Assembly (NCBI GenBank): GCA_016647705.1
Contig: CM028336.1
Span: forward strand, 8,449,380 to 8,513,379
Length of the DNA: 64,000 nucleotides
Source: Eucommia ulmoides
Taxonomy: Eukaryota > Streptophyta > Magnoliopsida > Garryales > Eucommiaceae
Reading direction: 5' to 3'
A model generated the notes under the pieces. That model saw only the letters and a program-made list of their open reading frames with translations, did not search any database and had not been told where the DNA came from. The first letter of the stretch is position 1, and the number at the start of each line of letters is the position of its first letter. A program made the position numbers and the translations under genes. Below, piece after piece: positions 35,491 to 47,100 of this stretch.

Positions 35491-36051
35491 GTAAACCAAC
35501 AAGTGCTTCAAATAGCTCCCTGTTCTGTCGCAATCCTTATCGACTGGAGCAAAATCCGAGTACTGACACCCGAATTGCCGGTGGAAAATTCCCCCTACCA
35601 CGTGGCCGTGATTTTCTTGGGTGGAGACGACGATTGGGAGGCCATGGCATACGGAAAAAGAATGGCAAATTCAACCGAAGGTGTTCAATTGACCATTTTT
35701 CGACTGGTGTTTTCAGAAGATTCCATCGTCAACCATTGGGACACCATCCTAGATAACGAGGTTTTGAAATAAATGAGGCTTTTGTCTTCAACCCAAGACA
35801 ACGTCGAATACTAGGAAGAAAGAGTCAGAAACGGGTCCGAGACAGCTCTGATAGTCAACGAGATGAAGGAGGAATATGACCTCATCATCGTGGGGCATTA
35901 TCACCAGGAGGACTTGCCGATGGTGACAGGGCTAACGAAGTGGAACGAGTTACCGAAGTTGGGTCTGATCGGAGATATATTGGCATAGGAGGAGATCAAG
36001 AGACCGGTTTCGGTGGTGGTGGTGCAACAACAGTTGGTGAAGGGGAAGTGA
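35491..36051 (+). pseudogene. CHX: CHX-C exon 5 with three stops
   Basis: Starts VNQQVLQIAPCSVAILID and ends EIKRPVSVVVVQQQ then KGK-stop at 36051. In-frame stops at 35770 (TAA), 35812 (TAG) and 35986 (TAG) each look like one substitution. DLIIVGHYHQ matches the second cytosolic subdomain of CHX proteins. Confidence 0.85.
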
Positions 36052-36600
36052 GAGGGGGGGGAACATAGGCTTTATCCCTTTTTAGTGTTTTTGTTCCATA
36101 ATTTATGTTTCTTTCATTGTAGATAAATGGGAACAGAAATAAAAATATTTCTATTCTTTTTACAATTTTTTAAAAACAAATATTCTCATATTTTGTTTGA
36201 AATGTAGGAACAAATACACTGAACAGTTGATTTGTACTTTTAGGACATTATTGGAGAAGCACATCACTAAGTTATGTTAAATAGTAGAATTTCACTATAA
36301 ATTACGTTGTCAATAAATTCATAAAAAGTTCCCTTTTTTTATCCTTTTCTGTAATTGAATGAATTTTTATCCAATTCTAGTTTAAAAAAAATTACTGTGA
36401 TATTCGAATCCTTATCAAAGTGGGGAAATACGTGTTATCAAATCAATTTTTTAAGGAATTAAGGATATAATCTCAAATTACTCCCAAAAGTTTGGGAACA
36501 AAAGCGTATTTACCAAACACACTTCTGTACAGAAATTCTAAAATTTTGAAAGCGGGAACAAGAATCAGGGAACATAAACAGTAAGCAAACGGGCCCTAGC
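36052..36600. other. CHX-C 3' flank
   Basis: AT-rich, no gene recognised. An AATAAA-like signal is at about 36139. Confidence 0.4.
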
Positions 36601-36715
36601 CATCTAGGGGTACCTAGCAATCTAGTAGTCCAGCGGTTCAGTCGTTACCAAGTGACTGCACGGGTGAGTGTACCTATCCCACAATACATGCACCAATTAA
36701 ATCAGGGAGGTATGT

Positions 36716-36805
36716 TGGCGGTAGGATTTGAACCCACACCAAGAGCGTGCATTCTATTCTCCGCTCTTGAGGTCCGTCCTTCCTACCAGCGTGCCACGAG
36801 CCCGA
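36716..36805 (-). repeat. tRNA-like sequence (SINE head or tRNA-Leu relic)
   Basis: The minus strand has a box A-like TGGCACGCTGGTAGG, a CTCAAG anticodon-loop-like stretch and an exact box B GGTTCAAATCC with a pairable T stem. The spacing would need a long variable arm, as in tRNA-Leu. The acceptor stem does not pair, so an intact tRNA gene is unlikely. Confidence 0.4.
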
Positions 36806-37159
36806 GAGTGGGGGTGGAAAAAGCAATGCTATCAAACTTAGTCCTATCAAACAGAGATCAATGTCCAATCCCAATCTAATAGCACAAAATGAGTGATAAG
36901 ACTATCCAAGGACCAATTATGCTTAACAAATTTGTGTCACAAGCGAATCTTTTAGGTTGGCCATCCATCCCACTATACTCTCTCCTTCTCTCTCTTACAC
37001 GTATCATCCCATAATACTCTCCAATGTGGGTTACTTGTCTCTTTGGCTTGTAATTAGGAAGTAGCCCAATTCTTCTAGTTCTCCCACTACTCTCTCTCTC
37101 TGTCTCTCTCTCTATCTCTGCCAAAACAAAACCACGCCTTCTTCGAAAGCCTCCCTGTC
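36806..37159. other. Unclassified stretch with CT-rich run
   Basis: CT-rich tracts at about 36971-36997 and 37088-37117. No gene is seen. Confidence 0.4.
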
Positions 37160-38090
37160 TCTCTTATCGCAAGTGATTCTCCATGGTTATATTTCAACCC
37201 TCTGAGTCGCGGATGATTCTCTAGATTCGCATCCCGACTCTGGTCGTCATGAGTGATTCTCACGGCATCACAAGTGATTCTCCTAAATGGCATTCCGATC
37301 CCTTGCATCACAAATGATTTTCCAGATCCACATCCCTACTCACTGCGTCGCGAGTGATTATCCTCAACGGCATTCCAACCCCCTGTGTCGCAAATGATTT
37401 TCTAGCTCCCCATCCCGACTCCTAGCGTCACAAATGATTTTCTAGATCCGCATCCCGACTCCTAGCGTCACAAATGATTCTCCATGGTTTTATTCTGACC
37501 TCTTGAGTCGCATCCTGGATCTAGCATCACGAGTGATTCTCCTAAACGGCATTCCGACCCTCTGACTCACGGATGATTCTCCAGTTTCGCATCCCGACTC
37601 CGGCATCGCAATTGATTCTCCACAATTACCTTCTGACCCCCTGAGTCACAGATGATTCTCAAGATCTACATCCCAACTCCGGCATCGCGAGTGATTCTCC
37701 TCAATGGCATTCTGACCCCTTGAGTCACGGATGATTCTTCAGATCCGCATCCCGACTCTAGCATCGCGAGTGATTCTCCACGGTTGCATTATGACACCCT
37801 AAGTCGCTTCCCAGCTCCGGCGTCTTGAGTGATTTACGTCAGCGGCATTTCGATACCTTGTGTCATGGATAATTATCCAGATCTACATCTCAACTCTCGG
37901 CATCGCGAGTGATTCTCCTCGGTTGCATTCTGACCCATTGAGTCTCATCCCGGCTCTAGTGTAGCGAGTGATTCTTCTCAGCGGCACTCTGATCCCCTGA
38001 GTCGGAGGTGATTCTCCAGATCAACAGCCCGACTCCTAACATCGCAATTGACTCTCCACAAGCCTCATCCTGACGAGGCATTGATCGGGT
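37160..38090 (+). repeat. Degenerate tandem repeats, half-units of about 38-40 bp
   Basis: The core GTCGCGAGTGATTCTCC or a variant recurs about every 40 bp; two half-unit types alternate, one with CATCCCGACTC, the other with GGCATTCCGACCCC, giving a period near 80 bp. The same repeats in reverse are at 63440-63770. Confidence 0.8.
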
Positions 38091-38544
38091 CTGAGAACCT
38101 GCAACTAAGTAACTCTCTCCACCAGTCAACTATAAGTCCGATGTTCTAAAGATGAAAGTGTTTCTGCTTGGACTAAATGAAGATAACCCGAAAGGATTTT
38201 TCAATGACTTTGACTACGGAGAACTCCTCGATGACTGACCAGGACAGACCAACCACCGCATTGTGCCCCTACAGACCAGAGGACCAGGCACCTTGAAAAT
38301 CCCTCTTCCTGGGTCCACGACACAACTTCCTTGCAATCAACTCATGTCCCAAACTGGGAGGCTAGTGGTCCATGGACAACAAAACATTCAAATTTTTACA
38401 ACTCTAAGAACAGGACCAAGTGGAAAGTGACTTGGCAAAAAAGTCGGGAGGAAGTAGAAGACTCTGAAGTACCCTGATTGTGGCGCTCAGGAGCTTACAC
38501 ACTCGCATGCAAAAAATCAATAATAAGTGAAAAGAAGTCTACAA

Positions 38545-38690
38545 AATCCTAAGTGTTGAAGAAGTGACGGTCCGAAGCCAAGTCTTCTCCACCCTCGTTG
38601 TGAGGGGCGGCTGTGCGAGGAGAAGTAGCGTCAATCTCGCCTTCCTCAGAAGCTCCCTTTCCAGTACTGTCCTCTCCGTCATCTCTCTAC
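38545..38690 (-). pseudogene. Acidic C-terminus of an antisense reading frame of the Tat-like element
   Basis: The minus-strand frame reads EEGEIDATSPRTAAPHNEGG and ends at a TAG near 38545. The copy at 62624-62794 has EEGEIDATFPRTNAPHNEGR. Protein-level conservation between two diverged copies indicates it was once coding. Function unknown. Confidence 0.45.
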
Positions 38691-38829
38691 CCAATGCCTT
38701 TGTGCTCGGCTCTAAGAACTCTATCTCCACATGGCCGACGAGAAAATCCGAATGCAGGTAGTGGATAGTTGACATGGTGGTCCTCCCCAAATGCACCGTC
38801 TAGGGGTTCACCCTTTGTGCCTGCGATGG

Positions 38830-39025
38830 GCACCGCTCTGCCGCACTACTCCTAGCCGGCAGGGTCCAAATGGAAACCGGCACCACTCTGATGTGCTACT
38901 TTTAGCCGACAAGGGCCAAATGGCGACCGACTTTGCCCTGCCGCACTGCTCCAAGCCGGCACGATCCAGGTGGCGACTGACACTGCCCAGCCACGTTGCT
39001 CCTAACCGAAAGGGTCCAAAAGGTG
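38830..39025 (+). repeat. Three imperfect repeats of about 64 bp
   Basis: Units share CTGCCGCACT-CTCC-AGCCGGCA-GGTCCAAATGG with some changes. The reverse complement of this family is at 62400-62620. Confidence 0.6.
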
Positions 39026-40064
39026 ACCTCCAAAAACGCCGTTCAGAAATGCCTTCCCAAAAAAGGTTCGTCCATGAGCACTGTCCAAAAGTTTTACTTC
39101 ATTTCCTTTGCCTAGCATCATCTTATCTTGTTCTCAGTATAAGATAGAAACAAAAATATGTTGAACAACTAACATGTGTTGCTTTTTATTTTAGAGCAAA
39201 AGTTTGGGAGCATACCAAAATTGTTCATTCAAGGAACAAAAAGAGAACTCTGGGTACACTTCCCTTCTGTTACCAAAAAACATTTATTGAGATTTGTGAA
39301 CAATATATAAATAACTTTTATTGTATTCCAGATATCGATTTCTGTTTCTAGATTTTTCAAATTTTGGGAAATAGGAATCAAAGCAAAAACCCAAAACAAA
39401 CCACGCTCAACAATGTGTATAGATTTCGAACAGTACATAAATACTCTTTTTCGGGTATTTCCGTAATTCTGTTTTTGTTTCGATATTTTTCATACTTTTG
39501 GAAACAAAAATATATGAGAGCAAATACACTAAACAAGCCACATTCAACAATGGGAGCACAATAAAAATATAAACCAAAACAGAAGTCAAACAACTCGTTT
39601 TTCTTCATATATTTCAAAATTAATTATACCCCACAACCAAGGGCATCAATACTATTTGTTGGTATGCAATTCTAAATTTATATTGCAAATTTCACACACA
39701 CACAATGAACGTCAACACGCATAACAAATTGATTTTTCTCTCAAATAACTGTAATTCATCAACTACATTAAAAAATCATATAACAAAGAAAATCCCAACA
39801 TACAATACTAAAATTAATTTTATTACCACATTAACACTAAAGTCTATTAAAAAATTTAAATGGAATTAATTAAATTGACATGACATTCAAATTTTTTAAG
39901 TAAATTAAATACTATATTTTTCTTCCCTAAATTCTCATAACCACATTTACACATGAACATGAAATGAGCAATGAGAAAGAGCCACAATTTGAATTTTCAG
40001 AGTAAATATATTATCTCATGATTGGTTGCAAACTGTTATAACTAATATAAATTTGATAAAGTCA

Positions 40065-40500
40065 TTATGAATTCAATCCCTACGGTTGAAGGCCCAAGGC
40101 AAAAAATGTTTTAGTTACTTAGGGGTATTATTTGTTTTCAAAGCAATAAAGGAGATAGCCATGTGAGATTACAATTTGATGAAGTCCTTTGGAATTTCAA
40201 TACCTACAGTTTAGGCCCGAGACAAAAATTGTTCTAGCTCCTTTGGTTTATTCTTTATTTTCAAAATAATAGATGAGATTACAATTTGATAGTCATTAGG
40301 GATTTCAATCCCTACAGTTTAAGGCCCAAGACAAAAATTGTTCTAGCTGCTTAGGTTTATTCTTTGTTATCAAAATAATAGATCAGATTACACTGCGATA
40401 GTCATTATGAATTTCAATCCCTACAGTTGAAGGCACGAGGGAAAAATGGTTTTAGTTACTTAAGGGTATGCCTTGTTTTCAAAACAACAGAGGAGAAAGC
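40065..40500 (+). repeat. Tandem repeats of about 110 bp
   Basis: Four units share TTTCAATCCCTACAGTT followed by GAAGGCCCAAG-CAAAAATTG. Two more units lie at 41200-41440. Confidence 0.65.
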
Positions 40501-40774
40501 TTGTGAGATTACAATTTGATCAATTTTCATTTTTCATAATCAATTTTAATTTTTATAGAAAATTATTTTTTAGATCCGATAGATATTACAAAGAGATGAA
40601 ACTATATAACAAATTAGAAACCATGTGAAACCTATTTAGGGGTAAAATGGTTAACTTAATACAATAAAACTCTATAACACCACTATAGTGCATGCTTCTG
40701 TAGTAGCCGACATTTTTGGCTAAATATAGTGTCCGGTACATAGGTATGGCAACAAGTTGACGGAGATTTGTGTT

Positions 40775-40806
<32 letters not shown>

Positions 40807-40867
40807 CCTGGATATTAGGGTTCCTCTGCTGGAGAGCCTGTATGTTGGGGTTCCTCTGCTGGAGGCT

Positions 40868-41179
40868 CTAATTCTTGATCTCCTCATCCACCAAAACATC
40901 GTTGGCCAAGTTTAAGCGCCAAGTCAAGACAGTTGCACCATGAGATATTTCCATGTCAAGGGATTCTGTATTGATCTTAAGCAACTGACTCAATATATTT
41001 TTCTTCCCTTGGATCATTGCTATATGAATAACAGCTCTTCCTTGTTCATCTCTTAATGTACACAGTCCCCTATCCTGCTCAATCAATATCTTTACAGTCC
41101 CTGCGTCCCCATTTTCACAGGCTATGTGCAGCTGCTGCAGCAAAAAATTAAGTGCTTTTGTCCCCATCGCTGATGACAT
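40868..41179 (-). pseudogene. Ankyrin-repeat protein fragment
   Basis: The minus-strand frame reads LHIACENGDAGTVKILIEQD and GRAVIHIAMIQGKKNILSQL, two ankyrin repeats, then a diverged third repeat, and stops at 40868. About 103 residues, too short for the plant ankyrin membrane proteins it resembles, so it is a fragment. Further relics are at 41700-41830 and 43460-43710. Confidence 0.65.
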
Positions 41180-43428
41180 TCTGTCGGAACTTGCCGCTCC
41201 AATAGATAGGATTACAATTTAATAGTCATTACGAATTTCAATCGCTGCAATTGAAGGCCCAAATCAGAAAGTGTTCTACCTGCTGAGTGTTATTCTTTGT
41301 TTCAAAATAATAAATGAGATTACAATTTGATAGTCATTATGAATTTCAATCCCTACAGTTGAAGGCACAAGGCAAAAATTGTTTTAGTTGTTTAGGGGTA
41401 TGCTTTGTTTTCAAAACAATAGATGAGAAAGTTTGTGAGATTACAATTTGATCAATTTCTGTTTTTCATAATCAATTTTAATTTTCATAGAAAATTCTTT
41501 TTTTGATCCGATAGAGATTACAAAGAGACGAAACTATATAACAAATTGGGAACGATGTGAAACCTATTTAGGGGTGAAATGGTCAAGTTATTATAATAAC
41601 ACGATTGTAATGGTACATGCTTCCAAAGTAACTGACATTTTTTGTTAAATATAGATTTGTGTGTGTCTGTGTGTGTGAGAAAGAGAGAGAGAGAGAGCTT
41701 GGATGTTAGGGCTTTGAATCACGATCTCCTCCTCCACCAAAACATCGTGTAGGGGAAACGCAATGTAGCATCATGAGATGTTTCCATGTCAAGGGCTTTT
41801 ATCTCTGTCCATGACATTCTACTGGAGAGAGAGAGAGAGAGAAAATTGCCGCTCCTAGAGAGAGAGAGAAAATGAAAGAACTTTTAGGAAAAACTGATAG
41901 AATTTCATAACCGGGGAGAAGTCAAAGTAAATAATGGTCTTCTCAATTTTTTTATAAATTATACGTTACTCCTATAAATTATGACTAGTTCTCACAGTGA
42001 TATTTGAATTATACTTTTTATTAATGTGGTCTTTTTATTAATGTGGTCCCTAAACAACTACCAAAAAAAAAAAAAAAAAGAGAAAAAAAAAATGTCATTT
42101 TTGGGTCCACATGATCTGATTATTTCTTTATTGGCAATGGTGCAAATCAACCAACATTTTTTGTTAGGAAACAAACGGACCCAATTTGAATAAATTTAAT
42201 AGTTCATGGAGAAAAATAATCTCAAGTTTTAAGGGGTCAAAGTATACTTTTTCCGGATTAATTATTGTTCAAGAAATTGGCCTCCCAATTGTGTTCAAAA
42301 ATTAGTAGGCTAATTTTATGTTGTTATGATGGCCCAAGTAAATAAATTTGGGCAGAAAAAGGTGCTTGTTATAGTTTTTTTTTTTTTTTTCGGTCAATTT
42401 TGTTTGTAATAGTGACTTGAGTTATTTCCACGAAAATATTTGGTAGTTTCCAGTCTTATTCTCTCTTTTCCTATTTAGGCTTTTCTCAATTTTTTTGTTG
42501 ACTAATAGAGAGGGAAAAAAAAAGGTCAACAAACAAATCTCCAATAAACCAAAATTTTCTTTGCAAAATCATTATCACGTCCTCAGTGTATTCAGATTTC
42601 GATTTCTGTCTCTAGATTTTTCCCATTTTTGGAAACTCAAATCAAAGCAAAAACCCTAAACAAACCACAATCAACAATGTGTAAAGATTTCGATGCAGTA
42701 CATAAATACTCTTTTTCGGGTATTTCCACATTTTTATTTTTGTTTTGATATTTTTGAAATTTGTGTAAACTGAATTATAAGAGCAAAAAATACTAAACAA
42801 GCCACACTCGAGCACAATAAAAATATAAACCAACACAGAAGTCAAACAACTCGTTTATCTTTATATATTTCAAAACTACTTATACCCCACGATCAAGGGT
42901 ACCAATATAATTTGTTGATATACAATTCGAAATTTGTATTGGAAATTTAACGCACACAATTAACGTCAACACACATAATAAACTGATTTTTCTTTCAAAT
43001 GACTATAATTCATCAACTACATTAAAAAATCATATACCAAAAAAATCTCAACATATAATACTAAAATTAATTTCATTACCACATCAAAAGTCTATCAAAA
43101 ACTGGAATGGGATTAATTAAATTGAAATCATATTCATATTTTTTAACCAAATAAATACTAAATTTAACTTTATTTTTCATAATCCATTTTAATTTTCATG
43201 GAAAATTCTTTTTTAGATCCAATAGAGATTACAAAGAAATAACACTATACAACAAATTAAGAACGATGTGAAACCTATTTAGAGGTAAAATGGTTAACTT
43301 AATATAATAAAACTCTATAACATGACTGTAATGGTGCATGCTTCGGTAGTAACTAAAATTTGTGGCTAAATTTAGTGTCCGGTGCATAGGTATGGCAACA
43401 AGTTGATGGAAATTTATGTGTATCTGTC

Positions 43429-43459
<31 letters not shown>

Positions 43460-43710
43460 AAGAGAAAAAGAATGGATGTTAGGATTCCTCTACTGGAGAG
43501 CCTAGATGTTAGGGTTCCTCTGCTGGAGGCTTTGATTCTTAATCTCCTCCTCCACCAAAATATCATACAGGGTTCGTTGGCAAAATTTAAGTGCAAGGTC
43601 AAGTCAGTAGCACCGTCAGATATTTCCATGTCCAAGGATTCTATATCCATCTTAAGCAACAGATTCATCACATTTTTCTTCCCTTGGATTATTGCTATGT
43701 GATCGCACCT
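43460..43710 (-). pseudogene. Second ankyrin fragment
   Basis: The minus strand reads IAIIQGKKNVMNLLLKMDIE then SLDMEISDGATDLTLHLNFA, a diverged copy of 40890-41060. Confidence 0.6.
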
Positions 43711-44696
43711 CATTTTGTACGATTTTATACCTTTAAACTTAGGTTTGTTAATCACTCGAATAGTGTGAATTATTATAAATACAGTTATTTTATTTATTTA
43801 TGTTTGTTTATAAATATTGATCAAAGTGGCGTTAAGATGGGTAAGATGGGGCAAATCGAATTAAAAACGAATAAATCACGGAAAGCTAAACAAAAACCAA
43901 ACAAAAAAAAATAAAATCGGAATGAATAGTTCGATTCCTTAATTATATCAAAAATTAATTTATTTCATATGATTTTGTAGGTTGTTGAAAAACCAACAAA
44001 ATGGCATTGAGTTAGAGTGAATCGGATAAAAAACGAACAAATCAGGACAAGCAGAATAGAAGCTGAAAGAAGACGGGAAGTAGGCGGCTCGTCTGAGCCG
44101 GTTCTAGGTCAAGCGCCGAGCCATCGACTCAGCTCAGCTTCCGCAAATTAACAGCCGCGTGCAATGCGCGCAACTGTTGGTGGCCAGGCCACTTGGCCTC
44201 TTGCGTTTTGCTCTTTTTACGTTTTTGCCTCTAAATATTTTTAGCCGTATTAAAATATCGTTTTCATCCCACCTACCTTCAATTTTTATCCATTTTACCA
44301 CCCAAGACTTATTTGTTTTACCTATAAATACAATTTAAGGTTGGGAACAAAGATATACATATTTTTTCTAGATAAATTCCATCTTGGAAAGATGTCAGTC
44401 TTCAATATTAAGGGTTTGTTTTATTTTATTATGAGTTTCTAATTTTTTTAAATACGATTAAGGATGAAACCATATTTAATTAATTAAATTATTGTATTGT
44501 GTTGATTCCAAATAATTTGCATTTAATGTTTATGGTTTTTGCTTCAATGAAATAAATGATTTCATCTTTAATATGATATATTATTGATTATTATGAATTA
44601 TTTAAATGATTGGATTTGTATTGTAAAATAAAATAATATTTTTTGGTTATATATTTTCCAGTAATTTGTATACATATAATGCTTAAGAATTATGTT

Positions 44697-45213
44697 TGTT
44701 GGGATTTTATTTTTAATCCTTATAGATCTAAATCTATAAGACCTTAATCAACATGTCAAATCACCAAGAGTTCTAATGTACACGTAAACTATGTACCTGG
44801 ATCCATTACGATCAATTGACTTCTGATGCGGAGTCCTGTGACAATCGATTATGAGCAGAATATGGATCGAGCGGGTACGTAGCCTTCCTCAACCAAATCT
44901 CCAGAGTTCCTCGATGGGATTCACGATTCTCTTCTAGATGGAGAAAAAGAGCCGTCAAGATGATTTAGTATATAGGGGATCATAACCCTAATATTATGTA
45001 TTTATATGGTGTGTTTAGGTTTCCCATAATCTCCTAATCACCCCAACAATTTTCTGTATCTATTCATTTAAACCCACATTATTTTGAGTAGTCTATAGGC
45101 TTACCCAAATTAATTAGATCACTTAATTTTTAGTCTATTAAATTTAAATACAAATATAATTGTATTAATAATATGTTGCCCAAAATCAGATTAGGAAATA
45201 AAATTTCCTAACA
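44697..45213 (-). repeat. Copia 3 3' LTR
   Basis: 517 bp; matches the LTR at 49241-49759 nearly base for base over most of its length. Confidence 0.9.
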
Positions 45214-45229
45214 ATTTCCCATTTGGGTT

Positions 45230-46260
45230 ATATATCTATCTGAAATCTCACTTATCTTCTCCCTAGTTGATCTCCTCAATGAAACTTCTTGAGGTTGTTG
45301 AGTTTGTTCTATAGGTTTTGTTTGAGGAAAAATCTCATTGTTGCCTTGATTTGGAACAATGTCAGGAATAGGGGCCTGAGCCTAAACATTGTTATCTAGA
45401 GTCGGAACAGTGTCTTGAACAGCGATAAGCATAGAAACATGATCACCGTTAATAACATGCTCCCCTTCGAAGAAAACTATGTCTTGAATAACAATAGGTA
45501 CAGAAACTTGATCACCGTCAATAATAGATTCTTCTTCAAAGACAATATTCATCATGTTTTCTTCTCCCTTAAACTCAACACCCTCAAGGAATCTTGCATT
45601 TTCTGTTTCAAAGAAGGATCTTGATGTGGGATCAAAAAACTTAAATCATCTTGATCATTCAGTGTACCAAACAAAGTAACAATTAAATATTCTTAAGTCC
45701 AGTTTTCTTTTATTTGGCCTATAAGGCCTTGACTCAGCTGGACAACCCCAAACATGTAAATGCCTTATACTAGGCTTTACGCCTAACCATAGTTCATAAG
45801 GATTTTTAGTCACCGCTTTACTTGGTACCCTATTCCAGATATACGCTGCAGTCTTAAGTGCTTCTCCCCAAAGTGATCCTAGTAAAGAAGAATCAATTAT
45901 CATACTTTTTACTATGTCCTTAAGCGTTCTGTTTCATCTCTCAGCAACATGATTCATGCCCGGTTTGCCCGGCATAGTGTACTTTGGAACGATTTTGCAT
46001 TTCTCTAGGAATTTAGCAAAAGGTCATGGATGTTGTTTTCCTGATCCATCAAACCTCTTGTAGTATTCACTATGGTCCGATTTAACAACCTTAATTTTAT
46101 TTCTAAGTTGAAGTTTGACTTCAGCTTTGAAAGACTTAAGTACGTCCAAGGATTGAGAGTTCTCATGAATTAAATATAGGTACCCATCATGAGAGTAGTC
46201 ATCTATGAATGTAATAAAATACTGTTGTCCATTCCATGATACCGTAGGGAATGGGTCCAC
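45230..46260 (-). pseudogene. Copia 3 integrase (broken)
   Basis: Minus strand: QYFITFIDDYSHDGYLYL (first Asp), VVKSDHSEYY (second Asp), then a broken stretch, EALKTAAYIWNRVPSKAV and KPSIRHLHVWGCPAE. The C-terminal part has a duplicated segment (45415-45480 and 45485-45550) and ends RRSTREKISEI at about 45250. Confidence 0.8.
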
Positions 46261-46899
46261 AGTACATATTAATTCTAAGACATCGGAACTCCTATTGGCA
46301 CCTAATTTCCTTATGTTTAACTGTTTTCCGTTTACTCATTCAATACAAACTTTAAAATTTGTTAAATCAATGGGATCAAGAATTCTATCAGAAACACGCA
46401 TCTCTATTCTGTTTAGAGATATGTCCAAGACACTTGTGCCAAAGTATGACAAAATTCTCATTAGCTAATTTGCATTTTGTACCACAATTAGTTGTTTGCA
46501 AGGTTTTATTATATGAAGAAATAGTATCCAACAACTATACACTATCAATTAAAGAACCAATTGCAATAATATTTGAATCTTAAAAAAGACCGAGGTTATT
46601 ATTTCCAAATGAACAAGAAAAAATAAATTTGCCCAAAATAGAAATAGAAACCAAATATTGTCTAAATGATAGTATTTCTTATGTCTCTTTCAAATCTAAA
46701 ATGTAACCAGTCTTTAAGGACAATCTAAAAGTCTTTATTGCCTCAGTAACAACTATTTTTCCATTGCCCACATAAATGCATCTTTCAGCATCAATTGCCA
46801 TTCGGCTCCACAGGAAACCCTTCATAGACACACTTATATGACTAGTAATACTAGAAACTACTCGCCAAGTACAGAAGCTAAATTAATCTTAGAACAAAA

Positions 46900-47100
46900 C
46901 AGAGAAAGAAGTATATTATTCTTTACACGCTAAGCGGCGTACTTAGAACACTTTATTTTTATATGTCTAGCTTTCTTGCAGAAGAAACAGGTAAAATCCT
47001 GATCCTGATTCTTTTTGCAGTTTTGGCTGTTGTGTTCCAACTGCAACTTTCTAACCTTTATCTCTTTGTCATTTCTTACCCTTAAGGGTAGTGGCTAAGT
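46900..47100 (-). pseudogene. Copia 3 Gag zinc knuckle
   Basis: CFFCKKARHIKIKC on the minus strand fits CX2CX4HX4C, the nucleocapsid zinc knuckle. Flanking gag frames are broken. Confidence 0.7.

Larger units (their letters stand above)
17455..36051 (+). pseudogene. CHX: CHX-C: five-exon cation/H+ exchanger with 15 kb first intron, probably dead
   Basis: Exons: 17455-17694, 32926-33458, 34228-34655, 34751-35311, 35491-36051. The protein pattern is that of CHX antiporters: AGVILGPTIL, LMDLKI-SELG-LALVATLISD, EGPPLGSSLVE, GYQKRTI, LMELVGRASPLLI and EIKRPVSVVVVQQQ. The Asp of the ISD stretch, in the helix expected to hold the exchange site, is kept. Defects: exon 2 lost about 38 bp relative to CHX-B just after RVKM, which shifts the frame; the exon 3 acceptor reads AC instead of AG; exon 5 has stops at 35770, 35812 and 35986. 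Intron 1 contains a plastid insert and nested retrotransposons. A transcript could still form but no full protein. Confidence 0.85.
37160..39030 (+). mobile_element. Fragment of a Tat-like gypsy element, 3' internal region
   Basis: Nearly the whole block aligns in reverse with 62500-63770. Landmarks in order: tandem repeats 37160-38090; a unique stretch 38090-38410 (TGCAATCAACTC and GGCTAGTGG shared with 63050-63090 reversed); an acidic antisense frame at 38545-38690; and further repeats at 38830-39025. No LTR is present. Confidence 0.65.
39270..43720. repeat. Segmental duplications with ankyrin-gene fragments
   Basis: 39270-40000 and 42590-43160 are diverged direct copies (shared CATAAATACTCTTTTTCGGG and CATCAACTACATTAAAAAAT). 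A second block, with GAAACTATATAACAAATT and AACCTATTTAGGGGT, appears three times at about 40500-40700, 41420-41600 and 43160-43320, each followed by a (GT)n/(GA)n run and an ankyrin-like relic. Confidence 0.7.

Noticed and set aside
38791..39147. 118-codon + strand frame
   Set aside because: Runs over the 64 bp repeats of the Tat-like element; periodic and without a conserved domain.
40791..41842. (GA)n runs as possible regulatory GAGA sites
   Set aside because: Simple repeats inside duplicated non-coding units; no gene start follows.
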